64,000 bases of DNA from Xylaria sp. FL1777 (Eukaryota; Ascomycota; Sordariomycetes; Xylariales; Xylariaceae), in contig MU400604.1 in NCBI GenBank assembly GCA_022578965.1, positions 96,546 through 160,545 on the forward strand. Reading direction: 5' to 3'. Made by a program: the position numbers and the translations under genes. Of the stretch, positions 25,547-36,075 are shown in pieces. A model generated the notes under the pieces. That model saw only the letters and a program-made list of their open reading frames with translations. It ran no database searches and was not told where the DNA came from. Numbering within the stretch: the stretch's first letter is position 1; every line of letters starts with the position of its first letter.

Positions 25547-28500
25547 GGTTTCTCTGGTGCACTGAAAGCACTCTGGAAACTCTAAGGTGTCTGTACAGTC
25601 GGTAAGCCTGTCCAGATGCCGGTCAGTTGTTTGCAGCGTTAGAATACTGACGACCATAGTTAAAGCTGACGGGTTGGTCCCCAGAACAAAGGAATCGAAG
25701 AGAATGAACAACGAAAAAATAAATAGGGAAAATGAAGCTAATTATTTTTTAGGGTTTCGACCCAAGGGGGAAACTGCGGGTTTATGAAGACAGGAAGGGA
25801 AGTGGGAAGGAAAAGCCAGAAGCCAGTACGGACGAGAGCATGGCAAAAGACAGTAAAGGATCTTATTGTAATAGTGTGAAAACGGGGACTGGTGATGGTG
25901 AGTATTTACACCCGGGGGTTCTCATATTGAGGTACGTAGGCCGCGTAGCAGCATATGCAGCCGTCTACAGCATGCCATTTCAGTGTAGAATAAACGAGAC
26001 ACGGGAGATAGAACCGGGGTATCATTTAGGGTAACACAGTCGATTTGCTCCTCGTGTGGAACATCGAACGGGGGGGGTTCTCGCCTAACTGCTGAGTTGT
26101 TCCGACAGAGCCAAGGAATGGGTGGGAATTCATGGGATTAGAGAGAAAAAAATGATTGGAATATACTAAAGAAACAGGCTGAGCAATAACCAAGACTTAC
26201 GGACAGAAAATGATCTATCAAAAACGGGATTGATTTTCCAATCCTGCTGTACCGAATGGCAGAGTGGTCCACAATAGGAGAGCAGAACTGGCCAATCTAT
26301 AGAGAACGGAGAGGTTGACTTCGGGGCCTAGACACAGGAACGTCGGTTGTCGAAGGCAATAAGCTAAGGGAGGGTCGGGTGGCGAGGTCGAGTCACAATG
26401 CTCAATGCAAGGCCAATTAATAAGAGTGGCCAATGAATGAACTTTGACGTTCAAAGAGAAGGTGTCGGCCCTGGAACTAAACAAGGGACAACAACAACAC
26501 CAACAGAATGATGTTGGATGTCTGATAGGTGGGATGTGGGATGATTAGAGTGTGTTGGAGATAAGATTTATCGAGGTGGAGGAAGATATTGGTAGGTAGG
26601 TATGATGACACCGAGCCGATAAGATCAGTGGGCAGATCAGTACCTAGGTAGGTAGATCAGTACCTAGATTAGTGAATATAGGCAGGCCCGGTTTTCTCAC
26701 GGTAGCACAAGCAAAGAAGAGCCGTGCGTGCTGCCGTGTGCTCTTGTAGTCTCTTTCTTGTATTTCTGGTCTGATGCACCGCGGGCTGCAGGCGAGACCG
26801 AAGCTACAAATAGATACGAGAAGAAGTGGGTGTAGTGTCAGGAACAAAACACACCGTAGGGCTGGGGTTCGGGTGGTCTGGTTAAGCAATGGCTGAGGGT
26901 TGTTGATGGTAGCAGATTGGGGTCTCGTCCATGATAGGCCGAATGGGATGGGATAGGATGGGATTATAGAATTGAGTGGTAGGTACGAGTACAAGAGCAC
27001 CGACACAGATTGGACGCTTTCGCCTCAGGAATGGGACTCGAGAGGTCTTTATATATCTACCTGTCCACGACCACGGAGCTCCCAGAGCATGGGACTGCTC
27101 CGATCGTGAGGGTCAATTGACCAATTCGCTCCTTTGGCCTATCGTACACCATCCCCGGCAACCCTGTTGGCGCCATTCCAGGCATACGACGACTCGAGAC
27201 GACGCAATACCGTACGCCACATACGGAGTACCGAGTCGCAGAATCGAGGAGAACGAGACCAGAAAAAACTTCATTCGAAGTGACGAACAATGAGGGTCGT
27301 CTTGCAGTCGTTGCTAACTGGAATGGGACGTGGGCTGTGCTGCAATTGGCCCCGGCTGCGCGGTACCTGAAAATCTCCACCCGAGCGCCGTAGCAGGGCG
27401 CGGCGCTGCTTCCGTACCTAGCGTACTATGTACCTACAGTGGGCGATATACAGAGAGTTTATTCTTAGGTGTCTGGGTACTACATGCACTACCAGCACGG
27501 TACCACTGTGTGCCACTGTAACCCAAAGTCGAGGCCATGTACCGGTATACCTTCTAGGTACGTGCACCAATACGCATAAAGAACATTTCTATATACACTA
27601 CACCTGATCGCCGTACAAGCCGAAGCCGAACGAGTATTTGTATACAAACTGAATTATCTTTACAGCTCAGGTGACTGTTGAAGTTGATTACATGTACCTA
27701 GGTAAGTACGTATAGTAAGTAAAAGCGGCACCCTAGCAAGTCATGTATGTATGTATAGATGACAGACTAGGCTACATACACATACTGAGTAGGTACATCG
27801 GCGAGGAGAAGTGCTTCATGCAAGTCAGGTAGCTCAGAAGCCAAAACAGGACAATGTAGGTAGTCTAGGTAGCGAGTAAGTATAGTCGGTGTCGTGTACT
27901 TATTGCGAGATCGATGATGGCTTTTACGTACTGCGTACTGCCTCGCCTAGCCGCGGGTTCTCCACTGACTATAACTGTTGACGTTTCCATATTAAAGGCG
28001 ACATAGTGCAGACACTTGTTGATACGGTACTAACATACCTCTTCTCTCTCCTAGGTAAACTGTTACAGGTAACAACATTCGTTGTATCCCAAGGCTCTCT
28101 TGTGTCCTCACCGTCTTCCGCATTCAGCATACCCGGTATTCTTTTCCCTTTTTCTATATATCTCTACCTAGATCTATCTACCTGCTACAGTAAGTGTAAG
28201 GCAGTAGTTAGGAAAGCTCGCCGTTGGATAAGTAAGTACAGCACCCAGCGTATGTAGTGCAGCCATTGTATAGGTTACGGGGAGTTAGTGAGCGTGAATG
28301 CGGCCCCAGGACCTGTCCAGGCTCCGTGGAGGACGGATCGCAGGGTGTTGGAGACTGAAGGCCAGTGGCATCACGGCGTGCGTGCCCGTGCGTGCACGGT
28401 GGTTCTGGAAGCCGCCAAACCTTAGATCGTGTGATGGTTGGCGGCGTCTGGTCTTGTCCCTGTCGGGCATAGTCGTGCTTGTCAAGACGCAATCCCGCCG

Positions 28501-30487
28501 TGCATCAGCGAAGCGGGTGACCAGTCTCTTGATTGCTCCTCTCCTGGTCTGGCCCGCGATCCTCGTCACAACCTGGCGACAAGAGCGCCCAAAAGCCGTC
28601 GAGCCATCCGGACCGTATCGAGCACTGTAGCCCGTGTCCCGAGTCCGTCATCCTTTGACTAACACAATCTCGCCTCTCTCATTCGGGTCACTCTTTTCGG
28701 TTTTCTATTACCCCCATTTTACCTGATCGTGGTCTTGCCCAGCCCCATCCTCTGTGGTACCGCCTGTGGTCCCTGCTTGTCAGCCGATCCAGCGCCCAAC
28801 AAAACAAACCGATCTCGTGATACTCATCGTTTTCAAGCCCCTAAGCTTACCTCCTTAGTACCCCGGGATGCCATGGCAAAAGCCGTACCACGCGACGTAC
28901 CGCTCCTGTATTTGACTTGAGTACCTGCTCTAGCCTGATTAAACCCCGGATTTTTAGCCCAGCCTATCCACTTTCTTTGCACCGGCCACATTAGCCAGAG
29001 TCTTATGGAGAACCGTTCTCCAATCTATTGCGAAATCTACTCCAAAGCAAGCATCATGGGGGCTGGCAATTTCTTTCCCAAAGGCCAACGGACACTATTT
29101 CTTGCGAAACTACTCTATCAGCGTTGGAATTAGGCACCAAAAGGAGGTGATATGTGATCCACTCTTGGATGATGTGCTTATTGCCAATTTCATCAGCCGA
29201 GGTGACTGAAACTTACCGCTTCCACCATCATTCTCAACATACTTGCGACATTGACGCATATTTTCTGCCACCTCCTACGATTTGTCGGTGGTACAAACCA
29301 TGACTTAACTATTAGCTAAAGAGTACGAAAATGGCATCCACTCGGCAGCATTGGCCTGTTTTCACTACTACCTACCTAGGTACGTAATAATTAAAGTGTA
29401 TGTCCCGAGTCAAGTCTAGTCTGTCTCTTGGGATTCACCCGGCTCTCTCCAACAAGATCTTTTCTCTCTACCTGGAGGATCAAAACTAAAGAAGAAACGC
29501 TAATCAAAATGAAGCTCCGAATCTGGGGTGCAGATTGATATAACCCCAGACGAAACAGACCAGACTAATACACGTGTATCCAATAGAGTAGACCAGCAAG
29601 CGACTCTTGTATTCGTTCCGATTTAGCATATATCCTCATGAGACACAGACGAACTATTAGGGCCACAAAGTCACACAACGTACCCCAATGTCTCCATGTC
29701 GGCAATATTGTCAAACTAAGTTGAATATAGGGACCGCATTGAAGAATCCAAATACTCTCAAGGCCAATGGCATCTTTGCCCACCACGCTGTCGCTCGGGG
29801 AGTTAGTTAGCCGATAGTGCATGCAGGAAATTCCCAAATTTTACGCATTTCACGGACTGTGATATGTGTAGCACTTCGGAGTGTCCACGGGCGAAATGCA
29901 TATTCTCAAACCCCGCCGCGTTGCATAGGTGTTCGTCTAACGTTAGAAGTTTGTCTAAGCTGCCGTGCCAACATCCCAAGCGCCGGGTATCACCGGCTGC
30001 ATCGAAAAGCTTGTTGAAAAGCTTGACCTTAACTGACATGAATCAACAATGTCTTTATAGCATATCAACTTATTGGAATGGAGAACAATTCCTGAACTTC
30101 AGCAAGCCTGTGAGAATTCTGTATAAAGTAGTGTCTCAAAGATCACCCGGCATACGACTAACATAGCATTACTACAGCTCCAGTGATACCCACAGATCGA
30201 GAGTTCTGAATTCTTTGTGTGGTTATCATCTAGTTCCAACCATTATTAACTCACTCACCCCACCTTGCGGGTGGGGTTCTTCGGAATACCCATTTACTCC
30301 AATACAACTAACTCGTAGTATGAGGCCTAAAGAGGTTCTTGCTTCGTTCAGCCCAACTTCAACGCCAATAGTTCCCGTCCACAGCTACGTCTTAGTCATA
30401 CTTTGGTCGCAATCCAGCCCGTCCCTCTCGTTCGCCGCTCAACGAGTACCTTGATATAGGAGAGTATTCCGGATCCCTGCCACATCC
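25547..30487. other. 4.9-kb divergent intergenic region between NAD-GDH and kynureninase
   Basis: No convincing gene was found. The stretch nearest the NAD-GDH gene should hold its promoter and leader. From about 26.6 to 29.4 kb the DNA is dotted with variants of the palindrome TACCTAGGTA (near 26,641, 27,541, 27,693, 27,868, 28,170, 29,370). A GC-rich patch at 28,290-28,650 is open in several frames on both strands, but no frame stands out. A small unassigned ORF lies at 29,803-30,039. A 7-bp stem, 5-nt loop hairpin (CCCCACC/GGTGGGG) lies at 30,258-30,276, about 210 bp upstream of the kynureninase ATG. Confidence 0.5.
29803..30039 (-). CDS. Small unassigned ORF, 78 aa, doubtful
   Basis: An open frame begins MSVKVKLFNKLFDAAGD and continues with ordinary-looking composition (Leu, His, Gly, Phe, few rare residues). 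No domain, signal peptide or membrane segment is visible, and no relatives are known to me. The overlapping plus-strand frames are no better. It may be chance or a relic exon; it is listed because it is the most protein-like frame in the large spacer. Confidence 0.15.
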   Translation of the reverse strand: MSVKVKLFNKLFDAAGDTRRLGCWHGSLDKLLTLDEHLCNAAGFENMHFARGHSEVLHISQSVKCVKFGNFLHALSAN

Positions 30488-32032
30488 ATGACCGCGCCAG
30501 TTGATGTTTCCCGTTTTTCGGGACTTCGTGCTCGGGCCAAAGCTCTCGACGAAGAAGATGGTCTTCGTCACCTCAGAGATGAGTTCCATATCCCAACTGC
30601 AGCCGATGTCAAGAGAAAGACGCTCCTCGCAGGCGGTGAGATAACTGCCTCTTCCAGGGCACCCAGAAAGGAGCTGAACATCCGTAGGTCGTAGCAATGA
30701 TGCGCATGTCGATGAAACGACGCAATGCACATACTTATGCGGAAACTCCCTTGGGGTACAGCCAAAGAGGACGGCGACCCGCATCCAGCAATATCTTACG
30801 ACTTGGGCGACACAAGGCGTCCAGGGTCACTTTAAGCCCCTTGAGGATTCGCCTCTGCCGACGTGGCTCGACGCAGATCATCGGGCCGCCAAAATGATGG
30901 CTCCCATAGTTGGTGCGGAAGAGACGGAGGTTGCCGTTATGCAAACATTGACGGCCAATCTCCATTTACTAATGTCTGCATTTTACCGTCCCGACCCCAA
31001 CGGTCGGCACAAGATTATTTTGGAGAGCAAGGCATTTCCAAGCGATCATGTAAGTTTTACGTAGTGAGCTCTGTGAATGCGTGGAGTGAGTGGGCTAAGA
31101 GGCCATGACAGTTTGCCGTACTGAGCCAGATTAGACATCACGGACTGTCTCCGGAGACCTCTATGGTGACTATCGAGTCGCCCTTCGCAGAGGATCCAAT
31201 TATCAGTACCTATGACATCCAGGCCGTGATATCAAAACACGCGGCAGACACGGCGCTCATCTTGCTCCCTGGAATACAGTACTATACCGGCCAGCTTCTT
31301 GACATACCGACGATAACGGCGTATGCCCGCAACCATGGCATATTTATCATCTGGGATCTTGCACACGCGGCAGGCAACGTGCCCCTTTCTCTCCACGACT
31401 GGGACGTGGATGCCGCAGCATGGTGTACGTACAAGTATCTGAACGGTGGGCCAGGCTGTATAGGGGGCGCGTTCGTGCACTCGCGGAACAGCCTGCTTAC
31501 GACCCCAACTATGGACGGTGAGCCTGAGCGAGGTTACGGTAACCGTCTATCAGGCTGGTGGGGGAACGACAAGGGGACGCGGTTCGAGATGGAAACCACG
31601 TTTCTTCCCGCCAGGGGAGCCGCAGGTTTCCAGCTAAGTAACCCTAGTGTGCTCGACATCACGAGCCTCTGCGCATCCCTCGAGATCTTCGAGCTAGCTG
31701 GAGGCGTAGCACCCCTGCGGGAAAAGTCTAAGAAGCTGACGGCATTCCTTGAGGAGTGCCTCGCGTCGATGTCGGAGGATGCAAAGAAACTCTTCCGGAC
31801 TATTACGCCATCTGACCCCAGCCAGCGAGGTGCCCAACTGAGTCTCTTACTTAGGGATGGTTTACTAGATGCTACGATGCACGGCTTGGAAGAACACGGT
31901 ATCATTGTGGATGAGCGGAAGCCGAATGTCGTCAGGGTTGCGCCTGCGCCAATCTACAACAACTTCAATGATTGTGTTTCATTCGTCGAGGGTTTTGAGG
32001 CGGCTTTGCTGGCTACTCAGGTGGCGAAATGA
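30488..32032 (+). CDS. Kynureninase (PLP-dependent L-kynurenine hydrolase, BNA5 type)
   Basis: The enzyme splits kynurenine or 3-hydroxykynurenine to (hydroxy)anthranilate and alanine in tryptophan degradation and de novo NAD synthesis. Three exons: 30,488-30,635, 30,688-31,049, 31,112-32,032; introns 52 bp (GTGAGA...CGTAG) and 62 bp (GTAAGT...GACAG); 476 aa. Landmarks in order: [13 protein letters not shown] early in exon 2, [45 protein letters not shown] spanning intron 2, WDLAHAAGN with the cofactor-binding Asp (about D252), and [10 protein letters not shown] with the PLP Schiff-base lysine (about K278). The gene looks intact. The donor and acceptor of intron 1 are chosen because they keep frame into YLCGNSLG. 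Confidence 0.95.
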
Positions 32033-33685
32033 CGAGACAGAAGGCGTGCTGAGAGACATTGAAGCTACCTACTTGAGGTGACCGATTTCTAAAATGATAT
32101 TCTAGGCATCTCAGAAAGGATGTGTCCCCTCTGTACTACCTCGCTCTTGAACTGCTAGCAATGGTATTTCCCTCAGGTGGGCACACAAGTATAGTCAATG
32201 TCTTCTCTACCTTAGAACCAAAGTTCTTATTACGCGTAATGGTTGTTAATCACAGTTGCACAACTAAAACTTCATTGCCTTTCCTATACCTTTTTAAGTC
32301 ATGCATGCCTGCGTAGATATATATTCGGCTGTTTGCTTCGTACAGCCAATGTCGTACGCATTTAGTGTACTGTAGTATTCAATGCAAGTAATTTGAAGCT
32401 GTGAGTGGGGGTGGGGGAGTAGTAGAATGGGGGACAGTTGTGGCTAATCTACTTACGTACTTACCCTTAAAGGAAACTAGTGTGGCGCGCACGACAACCA
32501 GCCGCTTGAGGTATTGGCAGCGTGGCTTGAGTAGTAGGTATGACGTAACTACTTTTGCCCTTGTCGAGGGGTTCTTTGAACCTTGGAAGCTCTTGGTTTA
32601 CGTAGTAGAGAAACCCAATGAAGCCCAAGAGCCATTGACAATAAAAAGCATGCTGCTACTTGGTTCTATACATTTACAATGCATTTTTAGATTGTAAAAT
32701 TTTGACTTGTTTGTATGCGTGATATCTGAAAGTCACAGCAACCAAGGTAGCATTCCATAACACATCAAACATCCCGTAACAAGACCTCAATAAGCTAACA
32801 AACTTATAGAAATTTTACCTACCAAAGAACCTACGAGCCCCACGCAATCAAAATGCCCTTCTTCTACTCCAAGGGTGTAGGCACCAGACACTTTGGCACC
32901 AACGTCAACGTTAGCCGCCATGGCGTTCACCGAGGACCGTGGCGATTCTCTTTCGGCAGGTTCAACTGCTTCCGAGCCTAAAAAAAACATACGAGGCCCC
33001 TCATCGCGGTACAATACTATCATTTTGTGGTAGTAGAGTCATTGGAAATTTGTAGTGTATCGAGGACGTGATTGAAATTGAAATTGGCTATAGCGTCGTG
33101 GAGTCAAGGAGATTGGTTGGTGGGATCTTTCCTAGACGTAGTCTTTGGGCTTGAAAAACTGGGAACCTCTGGCGTTTACAGCATTACGTGAACTCGATGG
33201 GAACCGCATGTTCTTGGCTGGTAACTACTTAATGACTGCATCCTGGATGGCGAGATGCGGTCTTGGCCACAAACCCTTACATATGTAGGAAAGGGCGGAG
33301 TTCATGAAAGGGGACTGTCATCAGCAAAATAAAACTTGACCAACATGAATATGACCCACTACTTCTTTCTTGTCATTAATAGAAACTTGCAATAACCTTG
33401 AGAGGTACATTTAAGTCTAGTTATCGTAAAAGTATCAGACGTTAATCGGAGAACAAGAGCCCTGGACGAATTAGATTGGGCTAGGCCCTTCCAGCGGGCG
33501 TCAGCGACCAAACAGGGGTGTGGCGGCACTAAACGTCAACTGTCACCCCGCACTAGTCAGGTAGTTGTACTTACCGCAGTCGTCTAAACACCAAAAATTT
33601 CGTGACGCGCTTAATAATCCTGTCCTGTCTGGCGTCAACTATCCCAGCTGCCGGTTGAGTAGATTTGTTTAGTTCAGCTTTTAAC
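32033..33685. other. Intergenic region between the kynureninase and CHY genes
   Basis: This 1.65-kb spacer lies between two plus-strand genes. It contains one candidate small ORF (32,853-32,981), described separately. A 98-codon frame at 32,401-32,697 has a poly-Gly start and no recognisable family, and I regard it as chance. No RNA gene was seen. Confidence 0.45.
32853..32981 (+). CDS. Candidate 42-aa basic protein, function unknown
   Basis: The ATG sits in a favourable context (ATCAAAATGCC), and the frame runs 42 codons to TAA. The product is basic and rich in Phe, Gly, Arg and Asn: it starts MPFFYSKGVG, has a central NVNVSRHGV, and ends in an FSFGRFNCF stretch. The spacing of K/R-x-x...NVxVSRxGV...FSxG recalls the short bacterial DUF4236 family, but that is only a visual likeness. 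It has no signal peptide and no neighbour that would suggest a role. Coding status is uncertain. Confidence 0.27.
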   Translation: MPFFYSKGVGTRHFGTNVNVSRHGVHRGPWRFSFGRFNCFRA

Positions 33686-34232
33686 ATGTGGTACGCACAT
33701 ACGCAATGCTAACACCTTCCTCCATGACCCGGGCAGCTAACGCACCGAAGCAAGCACATATTAAACGCCCAAGTGGCGATCCGGTCACCATGTTGTAAGT
33801 CCATCATCACCACCACCGTGCACCAGCCCGCTTAGATTGCCTACGATGCTTTCCCGTTATTGCGTCAATGAAGACCAACCGTTGTTTACTTACGAAGAGA
33901 ATGGGGGAATAGGCAAGAAATGGTTCGACTGTGCCGATTGCCACCACGAGCAGGAGTCGCACCAGCTTCTGCAGACCCTCGAGATGACGTTCGCGTGCAA
34001 GAAATGCAAGAAATGCTTCCGCAAGGACGCGCAGGAGTTCGAGGAAGCTGACGAGTACTGCCCACACTGCGATAACCATTTCGTCCTCGAGGCCGTTGTC
34101 CCCAAACCCGCGCTCCGTGTCGAAGGCGAGGACGCTCGCATGGATAACCGCATGCTTAAGGACGACCGCGTCAAGAACAACCAGCAGAGGACGATATTTG
34201 ATATACAGAGTGATGCTGATAAACTGGGTTGA
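33686..34232 (+). CDS. CHY-type zinc-finger protein, 122 aa
   Basis: Three exons: 33,686-33,690 (ATGTG only), 33,751-33,794 and 33,913-34,232; introns 60 bp (GTACGC...CTAAC...AAG) and 118 bp (GTAAGT...TAG). The joined product begins MCKHILNAQVAIRSPCC and continues KKWFDCADCHHEQESH. It has the Cys/His ligands C2, H4, C16, C17, C23, C26, H27 and H33, followed by FACKKCKKCF and EYCPHCDNHF. This is the CHY zinc-finger fold, found in fungal proteins such as Hot13, which acts in the mitochondrial intermembrane space, and in others of unknown role. The 3' part is acidic and basic mixed and ends DADKLG. The five-base first exon is required because no in-frame ATG exists in exon 2 and it supplies the first zinc ligand. 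Location and partner are unknown. Confidence 0.86.
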
Positions 34233-34503
34233 TATACTTACTCGTTCTGTCGGGATAGACTTGGTAGGAGGGGAGCAAGGTGAAGATAGAGGGGACGCAT
34301 ATTTTCCGGAGCGACTGAACTTCATATGATACCACACATCTGTACATCACGAGACAAATAAAAGAGAAAGCAAGTGTTATCGTCACAGTCGAGCGAACCA
34401 TTGTTGTACATCGTAATCCGAAGGGTGCTCTACCACAGGAGCTTACCCTTATTATGATTCTTCTATACTTCTTACTACATCTAGCTCTTTCTCTCGAGGT
34501 CGA

Positions 34504-35531
34504 TTAATCACTACCTCCCTCCCCCGCCCTCGTCAAGATGGCTGCACTACCTGTACCAGGTGTCCGGCCGGTCTTCTTCTTGGCGGCCTCCTCTTGCTTC
34601 TCTTGCTCGATGGTCTTGACATAAGTCTCAATATCCTCAACGGGCAGCATCTCAATCGTCTTGCCTGGTGCCATAATGGCGATCTCAATGTTCTTGGCGC
34701 CCGTCTGGACGACCTCTAGTAGTGACTTGATGGCTAATCGAATTGTCGCTTCACGATCCATGTCGTCTTTGTAATTTCGCTCTAGGAATTCTCGCACCGT
34801 CTTGCTTGAGCGGCCAATAGCATTCGCTTTCCTGTTTACAGTAAGCCAGGGAATTTATTCACGGGAATGAGAAGCACATACCATGCGGAGTAGATACCAC
34901 TGGGTTCTGTCTGGTACAGCCTGGGCGCAGTGCTACCCTTGTCGAATCCCACAACCATGGTGCTAATACCGAACGGCCGCACACCACCACTCTGCGTGTA
35001 CCGTTGCTGTACCCCAGCGACGTATTTTGTGATGTACTCGATTGTAACAGGGTCCTCGACCGTTAGACGGTGTGATTGCGCCTCCAGGCGAGCTTTGTCA
35101 ATCAGGATGCGGGCGTCGGCGTTTAGGCCTGCAAAGGCGAGGCATACGTGTGTGTCGACAAGTCCGATCTTGGAGGGCGTGATGCGTGTGTCTTGTAATT
35201 TCATGGCTGATCTCTTCTCGCACCCGAGGACAACGATATCCTTGCCCTTGACGCCGACAGCGCAGGTTCCTAGGAAGCCGACATTAGATCGTTGCTAGAC
35301 AGCATAGTTAAAAACAGTAAGCTTCTACCTCTCTTGACTGCTTCGCCAGCATATTCGACTTGGAAGACGTGTCCGTCGGGACTATTGGCTATTAGGAAGC
35401 TGGTATAACCGGATTTTTGCGTGAGCTACCAACCTAAACACTACAAGCAGCAACGATTAGTTAGAGTGCAGGTGTGCCGGGTTTATGGACAAGATCATAC
35501 CTGAAAGAGCTCTATCGTATCCTGACGCCAT
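34504..35531 (-). CDS. PRE6: 20S proteasome subunit alpha type-4 (PRE6/PSMA7 type)
   Basis: This is a structural subunit of the outer ring of the 20S proteasome. Five exons: 35,531-35,501, 35,440-35,434 (7 nt), 35,381-35,329, 35,269-34,882, 34,831-34,504; introns 60, 52, 59 and 50 bp; 268 aa. The N-terminus gives the alpha-subunit signature [20 protein letters not shown] across the 7-nt exon. Then come [66 protein letters not shown] and [20 protein letters not shown]. These order it with alpha-4 rather than the other alpha subunits. The C-terminal tail is Lys/Glu-rich and then Gly/Ser-rich. The donor after the 7-nt exon is GTTGGT, which is weaker than the others. It is tail-to-tail with the CHY gene (271 bp). 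Confidence 0.95.
35434..35440 (-). other. PRE6: 7-nt microexon of the proteasome alpha-4 gene
   Basis: The minus strand reads CTTGTAG|TGTTTAG|GTTGGT. The seven bases complete the Val codon from exon 1, encode Phe, and start the Ser codon of exon 3, giving ...ALSVFSPDGH. Without them the frame breaks and the invariant alpha-subunit motif is lost. Confidence 0.88.
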
Positions 35532-36075
35532 TTTTGGAGGTTATTCTGAGTTGGTTAATGTGTCGGATGATAGAGATGGGATTGAAGTAGCGAAGTGGGC
35601 AGGAAGTTGAGGACGACGAGGGTTGCAGGGATAAGTACAACTCGCAAGGCTGCCAGAAGTTACGAAGCTCTCAAACAACCCAGCTGAGGAGCTCCAGCCA
35701 ACCTAAGCTTGGCAAGCTTGTGGGTGATTGTCAACATGTAACTATGTACCGGTACCTGGCGTGGGGGGTTCAGCCACGGATACAAGCACAGCCACAATCT
35801 ATACCTGCTCTATTTTATATAATGCCACAGTTCTCTGAAACTTGTTGAATCACCGCAAGAGAACCGTGCACACTCCTGCACTGAGTATATCGAATCGAAT
35901 TAAACCAAGTGAACGCCTGTGATATTTACAGAGCCTGCTGTTGTATATTGTGGTCCTTCCGTTCTTTTTAAGCCCAGGATTCCATGGTGTACATGATAGA
36001 GGCGCTGCTCTGTCTAAACCCGCCCATGTCGGCTCGTGATGGTATTACATGATGTTTTACAGTCGCACTTGTGAT
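35532..36075. other. Upstream region of the alpha-4 gene, no gene recognised
   Basis: This 544-bp spacer lies between the alpha-4 start and the stop codon of the Zn2Cys6 gene, both on the minus strand. Apart from presumed promoter and 3' UTR sequence I see nothing notable. Confidence 0.5.

Noticed and set aside
28208..28662. Overlapping open frames on both strands in a GC-rich patch
   Set aside because: Several frames are open at once and none shows a family, splice structure or preferred codon pattern.
30258..30276. GC-rich hairpin as a terminator
   Set aside because: The organism is a fungus, where intrinsic hairpin terminators are not used, and no gene ends here. It is only noted as a structure.
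33837..33912. Alternative N-terminus of the CHY protein starting MPTMLSRYCVNEDQP
   Set aside because: It would read through a sequence flanked by good splice signals and lose the KHILNAQVAIRSPCC segment needed for zinc binding.
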